The notes under the pieces were generated by a model, which did not search any database, was not told the origin of the DNA, and saw nothing but the letters and a program-made list of their open reading frames with translations. A program made the translations under genes and the position numbers. 64,000 nucleotides of DNA from Bacillus sp. OxB-1 (lineage in GTDB: Bacteria > Bacillota > Bacilli > Bacillales_A > Planococcaceae), in assembly GCF_000829195.1 (NCBI RefSeq), contig NZ_AP013294.1, forward strand, positions 1,127,001-1,191,000, written 5' to 3'. Numbering within the stretch: position 1 is the first letter of the stretch; each line of letters starts with the position of its first letter. Below, in pieces: positions 54,722-63,599 of the stretch.

Positions 54722-55303
54722 TTGTCAACACAATCGACAGGGGACCGCATATTGGAAGCTGCTATCCAATTGATCAGTGAAAAGGGCTATGCGGCGGCTA
54801 CGACCAGGTCTATCGCCGAGCTGGCCGGTGTCAATGAGGTGACCATTTTTCGTCATTTCGGAAACAAACATGGTATTTTGCAGGCCATCGTCCGTAAATT
54901 TTCGTACGGCCCGATTCTACAAAAAACAATCCAACTTGAAGTGACGTATGAATTGGAAGAAGACTTACTCCGCTTCGCCCATGAATATCTCCGTTACATG
55001 TTATCCATTAAAGATTTTGTGATGATCGCTTTTAAAGAAGCAGGTGCTTTTCCGGAAATCGATGAGGAAATCGCACAGGTCCCGCGTTTCATCAAAGGGG
55101 AGCTCATGGCTTATTTTGCGGAGATGAAACGTAGGAAGCTAATGGCGGACCTGGATGAAGAGGCGGTTGCGATGTCTTTTATTGCACTTAACTTCGGCCA
55201 TTTCATCTCTACTGCTAGATTTGAATCAAAAGTGACAGAGAAGAAAATTGAAGAATTGTTGAAAACGAGCATTACTATTTTTTCTAGGGGCATCACTCCC
55301 TAG
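54722..55303 (+). CDS. TetR-family transcriptional regulator
   Basis: 193 residues. N-terminal helix-turn-helix (GDRILEAAIQLISEKGYAAATTRSIAELAGVNEVTIFRHFGNKHGILQAIV) and a C-terminal ligand-binding helical region. TTG start with GGAG 10 nt upstream. Palindromes match before this gene and before the downstream permease gene, so it probably represses itself and the permease until a drug or lipid-like ligand binds. The permease gene it controls is now frameshifted. Confidence 0.9.
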   Translation: MSTQSTGDRILEAAIQLISEKGYAAATTRSIAELAGVNEVTIFRHFGNKHGILQAIVRKFSYGPILQKTIQLEVTYELEEDLLRFAHEYLRYMLSIKDFVMIAFKEAGAFPEIDEEIAQVPRFIKGELMAYFAEMKRRKLMADLDEEAVAMSFIALNFGHFISTARFESKVTEKKIEELLKTSITIFSRGITP

Positions 55304-55322
55304 AAAAAATTTTAAGCAGCAT

Positions 55323-55338
55323 GCAAGTAAGTACTTAC
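55323..55338. promoter_or_regulatory. Second TetR-type operator before the permease gene
   Basis: GCAAGTAAGTACTTAC, containing the perfect palindrome GTAAGTACTTAC (55327-55338). It matches the core of the operator at 54680 at 14 of 16 positions, and lies 20 bp before the permease ATG. Confidence 0.68.
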
Positions 55339-55358
55339 AAACAAGGAAGGTGTTCATT

Positions 55359-56529
55359 ATGAAAGGGTTAAAAGCATTACTTAATGTAAGAGGGACGTAC
55401 ATCGGCATCTCCGCAGCCATTTTATTTCAACTCATTTTCTTCGCTGTCTGGCTGACCGCTTACATGGGGGTGCAGGATCGTACAGACCCCATTGTCTGTC
55501 AGCATTGTAGATGAAGATGGAACGGGGGAGGTTGCAACTGCTTTACAGCAAGGTCTTTCTTTTCAAGTGAAGGTCCACTCTCAATTGGATGAAGCACTTG
55601 AGGAAATGAACAAACGGGAAACGGAAATGGTTATTCAAATACCTTCCCATTTTATGACTACATTACAGGAAGGGAAGCAACCATTTATTTATTATTGGAT
55701 CAACCAAGCCAGCCCGATTTTCAGTAAATCGATTATGGAGCAGGCGGCCAACCAAGTGACAAACGAGCTAAATGCAAATGTATTCGCCAAGCAGACTGCA
55801 TCGGGAGCCGCAGTCTTCATACAACAATTGCAACAGTTGCGGCTAGATCTCCCAACTGAACAAGCTATAGCCGGGGCAATTCAATCGCAATTGTCCGCTT
55901 TGGAAACCGATCCGGTTAAAAAAATTATCAAGAAACCAAACGAAGCTAGCGAATTTTCAGCCAATCTTGTTCCGCTTATGGTGATCATCTCTTCCTTTGT
56001 CGGTGCGATGGTCATGATCATGCAAATTCACGAAGCCTCCTCGTTTCTCCGGACGGCCCACTCCAAGTGGAGCCTGTTTCTCGGCAGACAGCTGATCAAT
56101 GTCACTGTCGCTTTTCTGCTACCTTTGCTAACGATCGGGCTGATGCGCCTGTTCAGCGTTGAAATAGAGGAGCCGCTATATCTGGTGTATCTGTTTCAAG
56201 GCGTCATGTTCCTGACCTTCCTCCTATTCGCTCAAGTCTTCGTGTACTTGTTTGGCAATTACGGGATGGCGTTTAATATTCTGGCACTCTCTCTTCAGCT
56301 TGTAACGTCGGGGGTGCTCATCTCGAGAGATTTGCTTTCAAGTGGATATCGTACACTCTCCGCCTTCCTACCAGCTACTTATGGGGCGGATGGCATGTTG
56401 TTGCAAAAGATGACATCTCTAGCCTGGATTGCAAGTGTTGCCCTTATTATTGCTGCGGGAGCTGTGGTTGCCGGGAGGGAATCATACTTTGTCAAAGCGA
56501 TTCGGCAAAAAAACATAATAGAAAATTGA
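55359..56529 (+). pseudogene. ABC-2/YhgE-like membrane permease, frameshifted at a C run
   Basis: ATG 55359 with AAGGAAGG opens a frame coding an N-terminal helix (YIGISAAILFQLIFFAVWLTAYMGVQDRTDP) that stops soon after. The +1 frame carries the rest from about 55491 (LSVSIVDEDGTGEV through four or five C-terminal helices to IIEN). Removing one C from the CCCC at 55487-55490 restores a single 389-residue YhgE/Pip-like ABC-2 permease. The C-terminal part alone (345 codons from TTG 55492) may be called as a gene but lacks the first helix. Could be a real mutation, a phase-variable tract or a sequencing error. Confidence 0.8.
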
Positions 56530-56630
56530 CTTAACGGGCGGCAAAGTTTTAATATAACCGGCCCATTGGAAAATAAGTGGAAGTAATACTGGTTGTATAG
56601 TATGCTAAATGAATAGAGTATAGTGCTGGT

Positions 56631-58030
56631 CACTAGCGTTGCATGAATATTAATTAAATATTCAGTCACCATTCTATCTTTATTTTTGCCAAAAAGGGAA
56701 GCACCTGAATAAAGGTAGCGCTGTCCATTTGGTAAGTTTATACAGTTATCCATAAGTGACGGGTCAGCAGGGATCGTTACGGTATGCTTCCACTCCTGAT
56801 TCTACGAAGCCAATACCGGGACGACTCCCATAGATTAGCGGCTAGAATACGTGAAATCGCCAAGATGGATTTCCTGCTGTTTGTTTCCGATTGAATCAGG
56901 ACGTTCAGACAATAGGCAATCAGAGCCAGATAAATCTGGTTTTTCACAGCGTATTCACTTTGACCGTAGAAATGCTTGATCTTCACGTGCTGCTTGAGCC
57001 ACTTGAAGAACAATTCGATGGCCCAGCGAGAACGGTAGATTTCGCTGATTTCCTCCGCGGAAATGTCGAAACGATTGGTGATCAGCCGCAATTCGCCCCC
57101 CTTGCCATCAGGGATGACAAGGATTCGGAAAACGTTCTCCGTACAGTTCGGATTGGCGCCTACGAACGCCATCGTGTCGGAAAGGGCATCACTCCCTTCC
57201 GGAAGGGAGAATGTGTGGATGGGATGCAGAACGGCATTCTTCTTCAACCGACAGACGAAGAAAAGCCCATCGTCCGTGAAGCGGTCAAACCGTTCATAAT
57301 CCACATACCCGCGGTCGAAAACATACATGGCCTCCTTGTCGTCAACAAGCACTTCGAGTTGATTACGGTCGTGCTCCTTGGCGTTCGTGATGACCTCTTT
57401 GTCGGGGTAATGAGTGCCGTTTTCATCGAACACCAAGCGTATATGCAGCTTTACGCCGGCCTTGGTCTCCCGGAATTCGGCCCATTTAAAATGGTTTACG
57501 TTCAACGGGATCGTTGTGGAGTCGATGATTTTCAGGAGCAACCCCTTTTTGGGCGAAAGTTTTTGTACAGCGATCTGACTAACCAGTTGCATGAAAAGAT
57601 TCGACAGAACCGTTGGATCCAACCGATTATTCTTTCTGGAAAGCTGCGACACACTGATGGAATCCACGCCGATCGCCCGTTGGAAATCCCGGTTTGTCAG
57701 CGCTGCTTCCAGTGCGTGCAGGCTGTCTGACTCCATTAATTGAGCATACAGCATGAGAAGTGTGTAAGCTTGCGTCGTTAACTTCTTTGTATACCGGTCT
57801 TGCCCATGTATGGTCACAATTTCGTTGAATTTCTCAAAATCAATGGCATTCAGCCATTTACCAAATGAAGTTTTTCGTGTATTCTTGTCCATGAGTTGGT
57901 CCTTTGTATTGGATTTGGACAGGAACTACCTGTACCTTCCATTATAAAGGACTTTTTCTTTTGGATTCCTTAGATTTTTGAAGGTTTTATGAATTCCTAA
58001 TCTTCAAAAGATATTAATGCAACACTAGTG
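56631..58030 (-). mobile_element. Complete IS4-type insertion sequence, 1400 bp, with 9-bp target duplication
   Basis: Left end CACTAGCGTTGCATGAATAT (56631-56650) is inverted at the right end as CACTAGTGTTGCATTAATAT, two mismatches in 20. AGTGCTGGT flanks both ends (56622-56630 and 58031-58039). The single transposase gene is intact. Intact ends, duplication and gene mean a recent, probably still mobile, insertion. Confidence 0.93.
56777..57892 (-). CDS. IS4-family transposase
   Basis: 371 residues. DDE catalytic residues of the IS4 group: Asp in LLKIIDSTTIPL, Asp in YVFDRGYVDYERF, and Glu in the Y-(2)-R-(3)-E-(6)-K motif YRSRWAIELFFKWLK. N-terminal DNA-binding region of the DUF4372 type. 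Cuts and pastes the surrounding element. Reads toward the left end of the element. Confidence 0.95.
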   Translation of the reverse strand: MDKNTRKTSFGKWLNAIDFEKFNEIVTIHGQDRYTKKLTTQAYTLLMLYAQLMESDSLHALEAALTNRDFQRAIGVDSISVSQLSRKNNRLDPTVLSNLFMQLVSQIAVQKLSPKKGLLLKIIDSTTIPLNVNHFKWAEFRETKAGVKLHIRLVFDENGTHYPDKEVITNAKEHDRNQLEVLVDDKEAMYVFDRGYVDYERFDRFTDDGLFFVCRLKKNAVLHPIHTFSLPEGSDALSDTMAFVGANPNCTENVFRILVIPDGKGGELRLITNRFDISAEEISEIYRSRWAIELFFKWLKQHVKIKHFYGQSEYAVKNQIYLALIAYCLNVLIQSETNSRKSILAISRILAANLWESSRYWLRRIRSGSIP

Positions 58031-58074
58031 AGTGCTGGTACAAAATATAAACTCTTCCAAAACACATTAGGAGC

Positions 58075-58384
58075 GATGCGTGATGGATTTTCTAAAAATA
58101 AGGTTTTATCTCGAACTGCTTCCCTCACTATGGGTTTGACGGGGAGTCTATATATGGTTCCGATGCAGGTTGCAGCGGAAGGGCAGCCCAGAATGCTGAC
58201 TGTCATCGCTTTCCTATTCATATGGTACGTCATTTTCACGACAAATCTTACCTTCCATGAACTATGTGAAAAATGGTTTGAACGGAAGGGAGGGAGGTCA
58301 ATATGCGATTTGCATCCATCTGCTTTTTATTCCTGCTTTTGGCCGGATGCAGCAAAGAGCTGGATTATACGGAAGTCGAGCTGA
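58075..58384 (+). other. Open frame of a small membrane protein abutting the IS, probably incomplete
   Basis: The frame from the IS right end codes ATG 58075, then two hydrophobic segments (LTMGLTGSLYMVPMQVAA and MLTVIAFLFIWYVIFTTNLTF). It runs 82 bp into the next gene, and its ribosome spacing is poor. With the IS removed, an upstream stop at 56610 remains, so the frame was not simply split by the insertion. It may be a gene remnant. Confidence 0.3.
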
Positions 58385-58719
58385 ACAGTGCCGGAAAGGA
58401 TGTCCAGGAATTTATTCATAAAGTGCGGAAGGACAATGGTTATTATTTGTTCATGGACGGGGAGGACACATACTACCTGTTCCTGAATGGAAGTATAGCG
58501 GAATCGGGAGAGACCGCTATTCATTTCCCCGATCTTCAAATTGAAGCACAGCAAGACGTGTTAAAACTTTCTGTCCGAGAAAGTCGGGTCGCCGGGGACT
58601 CTACGGAGATCGGGCCGAAATCGGCGGTGCTCTATCGGATTCAAAAAGACCGATCCTACGACACGCTTCTCTTGGAAGTCAATGGGGAGGAAACTAGCTT
58701 CGACGGAATCGGGATGTAA
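58303..58719 (+). CDS. Unknown lipoprotein
   Basis: 138 residues. Lipoprotein signal MRFASICFLFLLLAGC with lipobox LAGC, followed by a small soluble domain with alternating polar and hydrophobic strands. Strong GGGAGGGAGG site. No family recognised. Stands alone, downstream of the IS right flank. Confidence 0.75.
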   Translation: MRFASICFLFLLLAGCSKELDYTEVELNSAGKDVQEFIHKVRKDNGYYLFMDGEDTYYLFLNGSIAESGETAIHFPDLQIEAQQDVLKLSVRESRVAGDSTEIGPKSAVLYRIQKDRSYDTLLLEVNGEETSFDGIGM

Positions 58720-58721
58720 AA

Positions 58722-58752
58722 AGAGGCTCGCTCCCAACCGGAGCAGCCTCAT
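58722..58752 (+). terminator. Hairpin after the lipoprotein gene
   Basis: GAGGCTCGCTCC pairs with GGAGCAGCCTC with one C-A mismatch; T run is weak. Adjacent to the stop of the convergent CHY gene. Confidence 0.6.
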
Positions 58753-59091
58753 TCATGTCGCAAAATACAGATGCCGATGCAGCTTGCATCCTGGGTTGAA
58801 GGGGGCGGAGCACTGTGGGCATTCCGACTTGCATTCAAGGTATTCCGCAATGGTCAGCTCATGCCCGCATGCTCCGCATAGGATTGCTCTGTCCCCGAAC
58901 CTCTCCTTTGGCCACACATCCGGCTGTCCACAACCGATCTCCTGATGGCATTCATAGCAAGGATAATATATCCCGCAACAATGGAACTTGATCGCAATCC
59001 GATCGATTTCGGTATGGTAATGGACACAGCGCGTTTCCTCGTCCACTTGAATTCCCCGAACTTCAAAGCCTTTGATTAACAAATGTAGCAC
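58753..59091 (-). CDS. CHY zinc-finger protein
   Basis: 112 residues. Conserved Cys/His pattern of the CHY finger: CVHYHTE, KFHCCGIYYPCYECH, CGACGHELT and ECPQCSAPFNPGC, giving at least three zinc sites. The family is found in bacteria and fungi with unclear role; in mitochondria a CHY protein (Hot13) acts on small Tim proteins. Here it is a short stand-alone gene. Confidence 0.88.
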   Translation of the reverse strand: MLHLLIKGFEVRGIQVDEETRCVHYHTEIDRIAIKFHCCGIYYPCYECHQEIGCGQPDVWPKERFGDRAILCGACGHELTIAEYLECKSECPQCSAPFNPGCKLHRHLYFAT

Positions 59092-59248
59092 CCCTATTCG
59101 AAAAAGATAAAATTACGAAATTCAGAGACCTATCCGATCGATATCGTCCATCACTAAATTTGCCGTTTCGAGAGTCATTTTACAGGACTTTTCACAGGTA
59201 TAGTTTTGTCAGTCCGGAGCACGCTATCCTTAAAAAGGACTGATTCCC

Positions 59249-59527
59249 ATGTTAACAGAATTCCCGGTAATCCATACGAATGTGTGGGACGCACTTTGGG
59301 CCGTGCCCGTCATTCTGCTTTCGCTATTCCTCATCCGTCTATTCTTCAAACTTTCGGTCGCCTGGTTTTCCACGATTGCGACAGTCATCGGCTTGATCTT
59401 GTCGATTTTCATCAGCCATCCCCACAATCTCGCTGCAGGAATTTTCATGGGGTTCTTCTACGGCGGGGCGGCGATCGGCGTGATCTATTCCATCAGCAAT
59501 TCTTTCCGCGCATACCGGGCGAGTTGA
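59249..59527 (+). CDS. Small unknown membrane protein
   Basis: 92 residues with three hydrophobic segments (ALWAVPVILLSLFLIRLFF, WFSTIATVIGLILSIFI and GIFMGFFYGGAAIGVIYSI). AAAAAGGACTG precedes the ATG. No family recognised. Ends at a strong terminator. Confidence 0.7.
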   Translation: MLTEFPVIHTNVWDALWAVPVILLSLFLIRLFFKLSVAWFSTIATVIGLILSIFISHPHNLAAGIFMGFFYGGAAIGVIYSISNSFRAYRAS

Positions 59528-59531
59528 AGGC

Positions 59532-59557
59532 AGGGCGGATCTTCAACCGCCCTTTTT
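59532..59557 (+). terminator. Intrinsic terminator
   Basis: AGGGCGG and CCGCCCT with an 8-nt loop followed by T4. It overlaps the last codons of the convergent FhuF-like gene. Confidence 0.88.
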
Positions 59558-60259
59558 CAACGGACAAAATCCGCATTGCATGAGTCCGGGCACGTCTTTT
59601 GAAAAACAGCATGTCGTCCGCACTTCCGTATTCAATAACGCGGAAGGTTCACAGCCGCGTAAATACGTGGCGAATAAAGAGCGCGGCGCGATGCCGGACC
59701 ATAGAGCATCGTCTTTCCATAATTCGAGATCTTCCCTCGCTTCTTCGGCAGTGCCGGGATTCGATAGCAACACATGATATTGCCATAGCAGAAAGCCGAA
59801 GATGTTTTCCCATAACGTCAGTGGGGAAATGGAGGAGACAGACCGGATTTGACGTATGACGGAATTGGAGAATTCAAGGATATCCCGGATGATCACTTGC
59901 CGGTCCATCCCGTCAACATCTTGCCAGTCATCTGCAGAAGCAAACGTACTTACTGATAATTTCCCGTATTCTTCCCTTGCTCCGAAACGCAATTCGTCCA
60001 AGTTGCCACTCCAGATTTCATCATATGCTGCCAAATTATAAGATTGCATGGCGATGAACATGCCGAGCCGCCGCATGAAATACGAGGCGGCTACTGTCCG
60101 GTTCGGACTTTGGCTTACAGTTTGGATAATGTCCAGGGTGGATTCGGTTTGATTTGCATCCAAGAGTTCCTGTAAGGAGAATAGCGGATGGGCCGGTTCT
60201 TCGATATATACACTATACATATTCAACTGTCTGATTTGGTCGGTTGTAAGAGTTGTCAT
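59543..60259 (-). CDS. FhuF-like ferric-siderophore reductase
   Basis: 238 residues. The C-terminal TTCCFSKDVPGLMQCGFCPL contains the FhuF 2Fe-2S motif C-C-x10-C-x2-C. The N-terminal helical region (NRTVAASYFMRRLGMF) fits the IucA/IucC-related FhuF fold. FhuF reduces ferric siderophores in the cytosol to release iron. No siderophore uptake genes are adjacent, and no iron box was identified. Confidence 0.85.
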   Translation of the reverse strand: MTTLTTDQIRQLNMYSVYIEEPAHPLFSLQELLDANQTESTLDIIQTVSQSPNRTVAASYFMRRLGMFIAMQSYNLAAYDEIWSGNLDELRFGAREEYGKLSVSTFASADDWQDVDGMDRQVIIRDILEFSNSVIRQIRSVSSISPLTLWENIFGFLLWQYHVLLSNPGTAEEAREDLELWKDDALWSGIAPRSLFATYLRGCEPSALLNTEVRTTCCFSKDVPGLMQCGFCPLKKGG

Positions 60260-60295
60260 ACCTTCATTATATGAAAATTATAGAAGATTAACAAG

Positions 60296-60324
60296 TTGAG
60301 CGAGCGCTCAGTCTGGTGTATAAT
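60296..60324 (+). promoter_or_regulatory. Promoter with palindromic operator TGAGCGAGCGCTCA
   Basis: TTGAGC (60296-60301), 17-bp spacer, TATAAT (60319-60324) with a nearby TGGTG. The palindrome TGAGCG-AG-CGCTCA (60297-60310) overlaps the -35. A repressor, possibly of the TetR type that controls fatty-acid or CoA genes, would block the acetyl-CoA transferase gene here. The repressor is not identified in the window. Confidence 0.7.
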
Positions 60325-60353
60325 ATGGAATATACGGTAAGGAGGAGACAGTT

Positions 60354-61625
60354 GTGACGAAGCGACTGGAAACAGAAGAGATTCTTGGGTTGATAGATAA
60401 AGAAGCGGATATCATCCTCCCTTTGGCGGCAGGGGAACCCGTTCTTTTATTAGATATATTGGAGAAGCATTATCGGAAGTTGGACAACGTGAAAATTCAT
60501 CAGATGTTACCCATTCGCCAACGGGATTATATGTGGGGCGAGATGAAAAACCATTTGTCGCATGTGTCCTACTTTTTAAGCGGCGTCAATCGCAAACCAT
60601 ATGAACAAGGGACCATTGAGCTGGTGCCGAATGTGTTCCACGAAATGCCACGCATATTGAAGAAGACGACTAAACTGTCCATGGTGTTAGCGGTGGCCTC
60701 CCCGATGGATGAACATGGGTATTTTTCGTTAGGGACACAGGCGGATTATATTGCCAACTTCATCGGTAAGGTGCCTTTCATTTTGGAAGTCAATAAGCAT
60801 ATGCCGCGAACGTTCGGGGAAAATCAGATTCATATTAGCCAGATTGCGGGGTATGTCGAGCATGACGCTGCGTTAATGGAAGCGGCGTCCGCACCAATCC
60901 AGGAGAAGGACCGGAAAATTGCCGAGTACGTAACTGCGGATATTGAAGATGGGGCTACGTTGCAGATCGGGATCGGCGCCATTCCGAATGCCGTCATGAA
61001 GATGTTGAAGGATCGACGGCACCTCGGCATCCATACCGAGATGTTGACGGATGGTATCGTCGACCTGGTGGCGGCAGGTGCCGTAGACGGGACGAGGAAG
61101 TTCACGAATAAAGGAAAGATCGTTGCGACGTTCGCATTTGGGACGCAGCAGCTGTACGATTTCATCGACAATAATCCTTCCATCGAGTTTTTGCCGGTTG
61201 ATGTGTTGAATGATCCCCGGGAAGTGGCGAAAGAGGAGAACTTGGTATCTATCAATGCGACGACCGAGGTGGATATGTATGGCCAATGTGCTTCGGAAAC
61301 GGTTGGGGGCCGTTATTATTCATCAACTGGCGGACAAGCCGACTTTGCCCGGGCTGTCCGTTTTTCGAAGTACGGCAAGGGGTATGTGTGCATGCACTCC
61401 ACCGTCAAAAACGACACGATTTCCCGGATCAAGACATTTCTAGCACCCGGCTCGGTCGTGACGACATCCAAAAACGATGTTGATAATATTGTGACGGAAT
61501 ACGGGATTGCCCGGCTCTACGGCAAGTCTTTGTCTGAACGGGCCAAGGCGTTGATCGCCATTGCCCATCCGAAGTTCCGGGATGAATTGACGTTTGAAGC
61601 GAAGAAGAATGGATTTTTAATCTAA
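60354..61625 (+). CDS. Acetyl-CoA hydrolase/transferase family protein
   Basis: 423 residues. Two-domain class I CoA-transferase-like fold. The conserved QIGIGAIPNAV, GGQADFARA and VTEYGIARL segments place it with 4-hydroxybutyrate or butyrate CoA-transferases and acetyl-CoA hydrolases. It moves CoA between short acyl groups. GTG start with GGAGGAGA upstream. A single gene under its own operator-controlled promoter. The exact acyl substrate cannot be told. Confidence 0.88.
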   Translation: MTKRLETEEILGLIDKEADIILPLAAGEPVLLLDILEKHYRKLDNVKIHQMLPIRQRDYMWGEMKNHLSHVSYFLSGVNRKPYEQGTIELVPNVFHEMPRILKKTTKLSMVLAVASPMDEHGYFSLGTQADYIANFIGKVPFILEVNKHMPRTFGENQIHISQIAGYVEHDAALMEAASAPIQEKDRKIAEYVTADIEDGATLQIGIGAIPNAVMKMLKDRRHLGIHTEMLTDGIVDLVAAGAVDGTRKFTNKGKIVATFAFGTQQLYDFIDNNPSIEFLPVDVLNDPREVAKEENLVSINATTEVDMYGQCASETVGGRYYSSTGGQADFARAVRFSKYGKGYVCMHSTVKNDTISRIKTFLAPGSVVTTSKNDVDNIVTEYGIARLYGKSLSERAKALIAIAHPKFRDELTFEAKKNGFLI

Positions 61626-61626
61626 G

Positions 61627-61656
61627 CAGCATCCTCTTGGGGTGCTGTTTTTTTAG
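61627..61656 (+). terminator. Intrinsic terminator
   Basis: CAGCATCC pairs with GGGTGCTG (G-T pair) with a short loop and T7. Confidence 0.88.
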
Positions 61657-61680
61657 TATTGGCTCGGCACGTATTAATAC

Positions 61681-61709
61681 TTGCGCAAAAATACCCCTGG
61701 TGGTATATT
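61681..61709 (+). promoter_or_regulatory. Promoter with CstR/CsoR-like operator
   Basis: TTGCGC (61681-61686), 17-bp spacer, TATATT (61704-61709). ATACCCCTGGTGGTAT (61691-61706) sits in the spacer and -10, with ATACC/GGTAT half-sites. The layout is the same as at copZ. CstR, a CsoR paralogue that senses persulfides, regulates cstAB-type genes through such sites in Staphylococcus. Confidence 0.65.
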
Positions 61710-61741
61710 TGAATTAAGAAAAGAAACCGGGAGGGGTATAT

Positions 61742-63139
61742 ATGTATTTTACTTCATTCACAGATAAGAACTTGGCGCAGAATTCCTATTTAATCGGTTG
61801 TCAACGGACGGGAGAGTCGATCATCATTGATCCGCCTCGCGAGTTCGGGCATATTTTAAAGGCTGCGGAGGCAGAAGGATTACGCGTCACGGCTGCTGCA
61901 GATACACATATCCATGCGGACTACGTCTCCGGTGCCCGGCAATTGGCAGTGGAGCATGGCGTGAAACTGTATTTGTCCGATGAAGGCGATGCAGATTGGA
62001 AATATGAATACACGGATGGCATCGACGTGGAACTGGTGAAGGAAGGGGACACTTTCTCCATCGGTAACATTGATTTTCAGGTATGGCATACGCCTGGTCA
62101 TACCCCGGAGAGTATCTCATTCCTTTTGACGGATCGCGGCGGCGGTGCGACGGAACCGATGGGAATACTTACAGGGGATTTCGTATTTGTGGGCGATGTC
62201 GGCCGGCCGGATTTATTGGAAGAGGCGGCTGGTATGGTCGGGACGGCGGATAGCGGTGCCCGCGATATGTTCCGGTCGGTGCAACGATTTAAACAATTGC
62301 CGGACCATTTAATCGTTTGGCCCGGGCATGGAGCAGGTTCTGCTTGTGGAAAATCGCTGGGCGCTGTACCGATTTCAACAGTCGGGTATGAGAAGAATTT
62401 CAACTGGGCGATGCAAATAAAGGACGAAGAAGCTTTTGTGGAAGCTTTATTGAAAGACCAGCCGGAAGCTCCGGTTTACTTTGCGCAGATGAAAAAGTTG
62501 AATAAGCTAGGTCCGACCATTTTGGAAAGAGAAGAGACAAACGTGATTTTCGACGCAGCTTCTTTCGAGCAAGCTATCGGAGAAAACCGTTTAATATTGG
62601 ATACACGTGCCGCAGTAACGGCAGCACAAGGCTTAGTAAAAGGCTCGATCAATATCCCGTTCAATAAATCGTTTACGAACTGGGCCGGCTGGCTTGCGAA
62701 ATACGACGAACCGCTTCTGGTCATTGCAGACGAAACGACCCGTTCTGACGTAAAACAAGCATTGCAATCCGTCGGGTTGGATCAAATCGAAGCCTTCGTC
62801 GATCCGGTCGCATTGGAAGGAATGGAATTACTAACGTATGAAACATTGTCCGTCGATGAGTTCGTCGAGGAGATGAAAAATCCCGATGCGTTCGTCATTG
62901 ATGTCCGCAATGACGCCGAATGGCAAGCGGGCCATCTCGCCGAAGCAACGCATCGATTCCTGGGCCATTTGCGTACTCTCGATGTGCCGGTGGATCGGAA
63001 ACTTTTGATTCATTGCCAAAGCGGGGCTCGATCCGCAATCGCGGCCAGCATCTTAAAAGCACGCGGATTTGAGACGGTGAAGCATATGGCGGGCGGCTAC
63101 AAGGCGTATGTAGCTGCCGGTCTGCCGGTAATCTTATAA
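61742..63139 (+). CDS. Persulfide dioxygenase-rhodanese fusion (CstB-like)
   Basis: 465 residues. N-terminal metallo-beta-lactamase fold of the ETHE1 type: THIHADYVSG and HTPGHTPES metal sites, GDVGRPDLLE. A first rhodanese-like domain (ILDTRAAVTAA, around 280-360) lacks the active Cys. A second has HCQSGARSA with the catalytic Cys. This MBL-pseudorhodanese-rhodanese layout is that of CstB, which oxidises persulfides to thiosulfate to detoxify sulfide. GGGAGGGGT site. CstR-like operator upstream and a rhodanese gene downstream support the role. Confidence 0.9.
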   Translation: MYFTSFTDKNLAQNSYLIGCQRTGESIIIDPPREFGHILKAAEAEGLRVTAAADTHIHADYVSGARQLAVEHGVKLYLSDEGDADWKYEYTDGIDVELVKEGDTFSIGNIDFQVWHTPGHTPESISFLLTDRGGGATEPMGILTGDFVFVGDVGRPDLLEEAAGMVGTADSGARDMFRSVQRFKQLPDHLIVWPGHGAGSACGKSLGAVPISTVGYEKNFNWAMQIKDEEAFVEALLKDQPEAPVYFAQMKKLNKLGPTILEREETNVIFDAASFEQAIGENRLILDTRAAVTAAQGLVKGSINIPFNKSFTNWAGWLAKYDEPLLVIADETTRSDVKQALQSVGLDQIEAFVDPVALEGMELLTYETLSVDEFVEEMKNPDAFVIDVRNDAEWQAGHLAEATHRFLGHLRTLDVPVDRKLLIHCQSGARSAIAASILKARGFETVKHMAGGYKAYVAAGLPVIL

Positions 63140-63157
63140 AAGAGGAGGGACCTATGG

Positions 63158-63511
63158 ATGGAATGGATTTTCATATTACTCATCATCGGCTTTTTCGCCT
63201 GGCGGATGATGCCGGCGACAGGCGTTCGAACCTTATCCACCGATGAGCTGAAAGGGATGCTCCCAGACAAGACGAAGCAGTTTGTCGATGTCCGGACACC
63301 GGCGGAATACAAGGGGCGGCATATCAAAGAGTTTAAAAACATCCCGCTCCAAACGTTGAAATCGCAGTTGGGAAGCTTGGATAAGGAGAAAGAAGTCATC
63401 GTCATCTGCCAAAGCGGCATGCGCAGTTCCCAAGCGGCAGGACTATTGAGAAAAGCAGGATTCGCCAAAGTGACCAATGTCCAAGGCGGCATGAGCGCGT
63501 GGCGCGGATGA
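63158..63511 (+). CDS. Membrane-anchored single-domain rhodanese
   Basis: 117 residues. N-terminal membrane helix (WIFILLIIGFFAWRMM) then a rhodanese domain with active loop CQSGMRS (catalytic Cys). Transfers sulfane sulfur. ATG 63158 fits the AGGAGGG site better than ATG 63154. It lies 18 bp after the CstB-like gene in the same operon and ends in a terminator. Confidence 0.9.
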   Translation: MEWIFILLIIGFFAWRMMPATGVRTLSTDELKGMLPDKTKQFVDVRTPAEYKGRHIKEFKNIPLQTLKSQLGSLDKEKEVIVICQSGMRSSQAAGLLRKAGFAKVTNVQGGMSAWRG

Positions 63512-63528
63512 TAATTGTTATAGAAGGA

Positions 63529-63579
63529 AGCCGTTCCCCCGGGCAGTATGACTGGCCGGGAGAAACGGCTTTTTTTTTG
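63529..63579 (+). terminator. Intrinsic terminator after the sulfide-detoxification operon
   Basis: AGCCGTT pairs with AACGGCT, with an inner CCGGG/CCCGG-like GC helix, followed by T8. Confidence 0.9.
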
Positions 63580-63599
63580 GAATGAAATTGGGGTGAAGA

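Noticed and set aside
56891..57730. 279-codon plus-strand ORF inside the IS
   Set aside because: Antisense to the transposase; no ribosome site and no recognisable domain.
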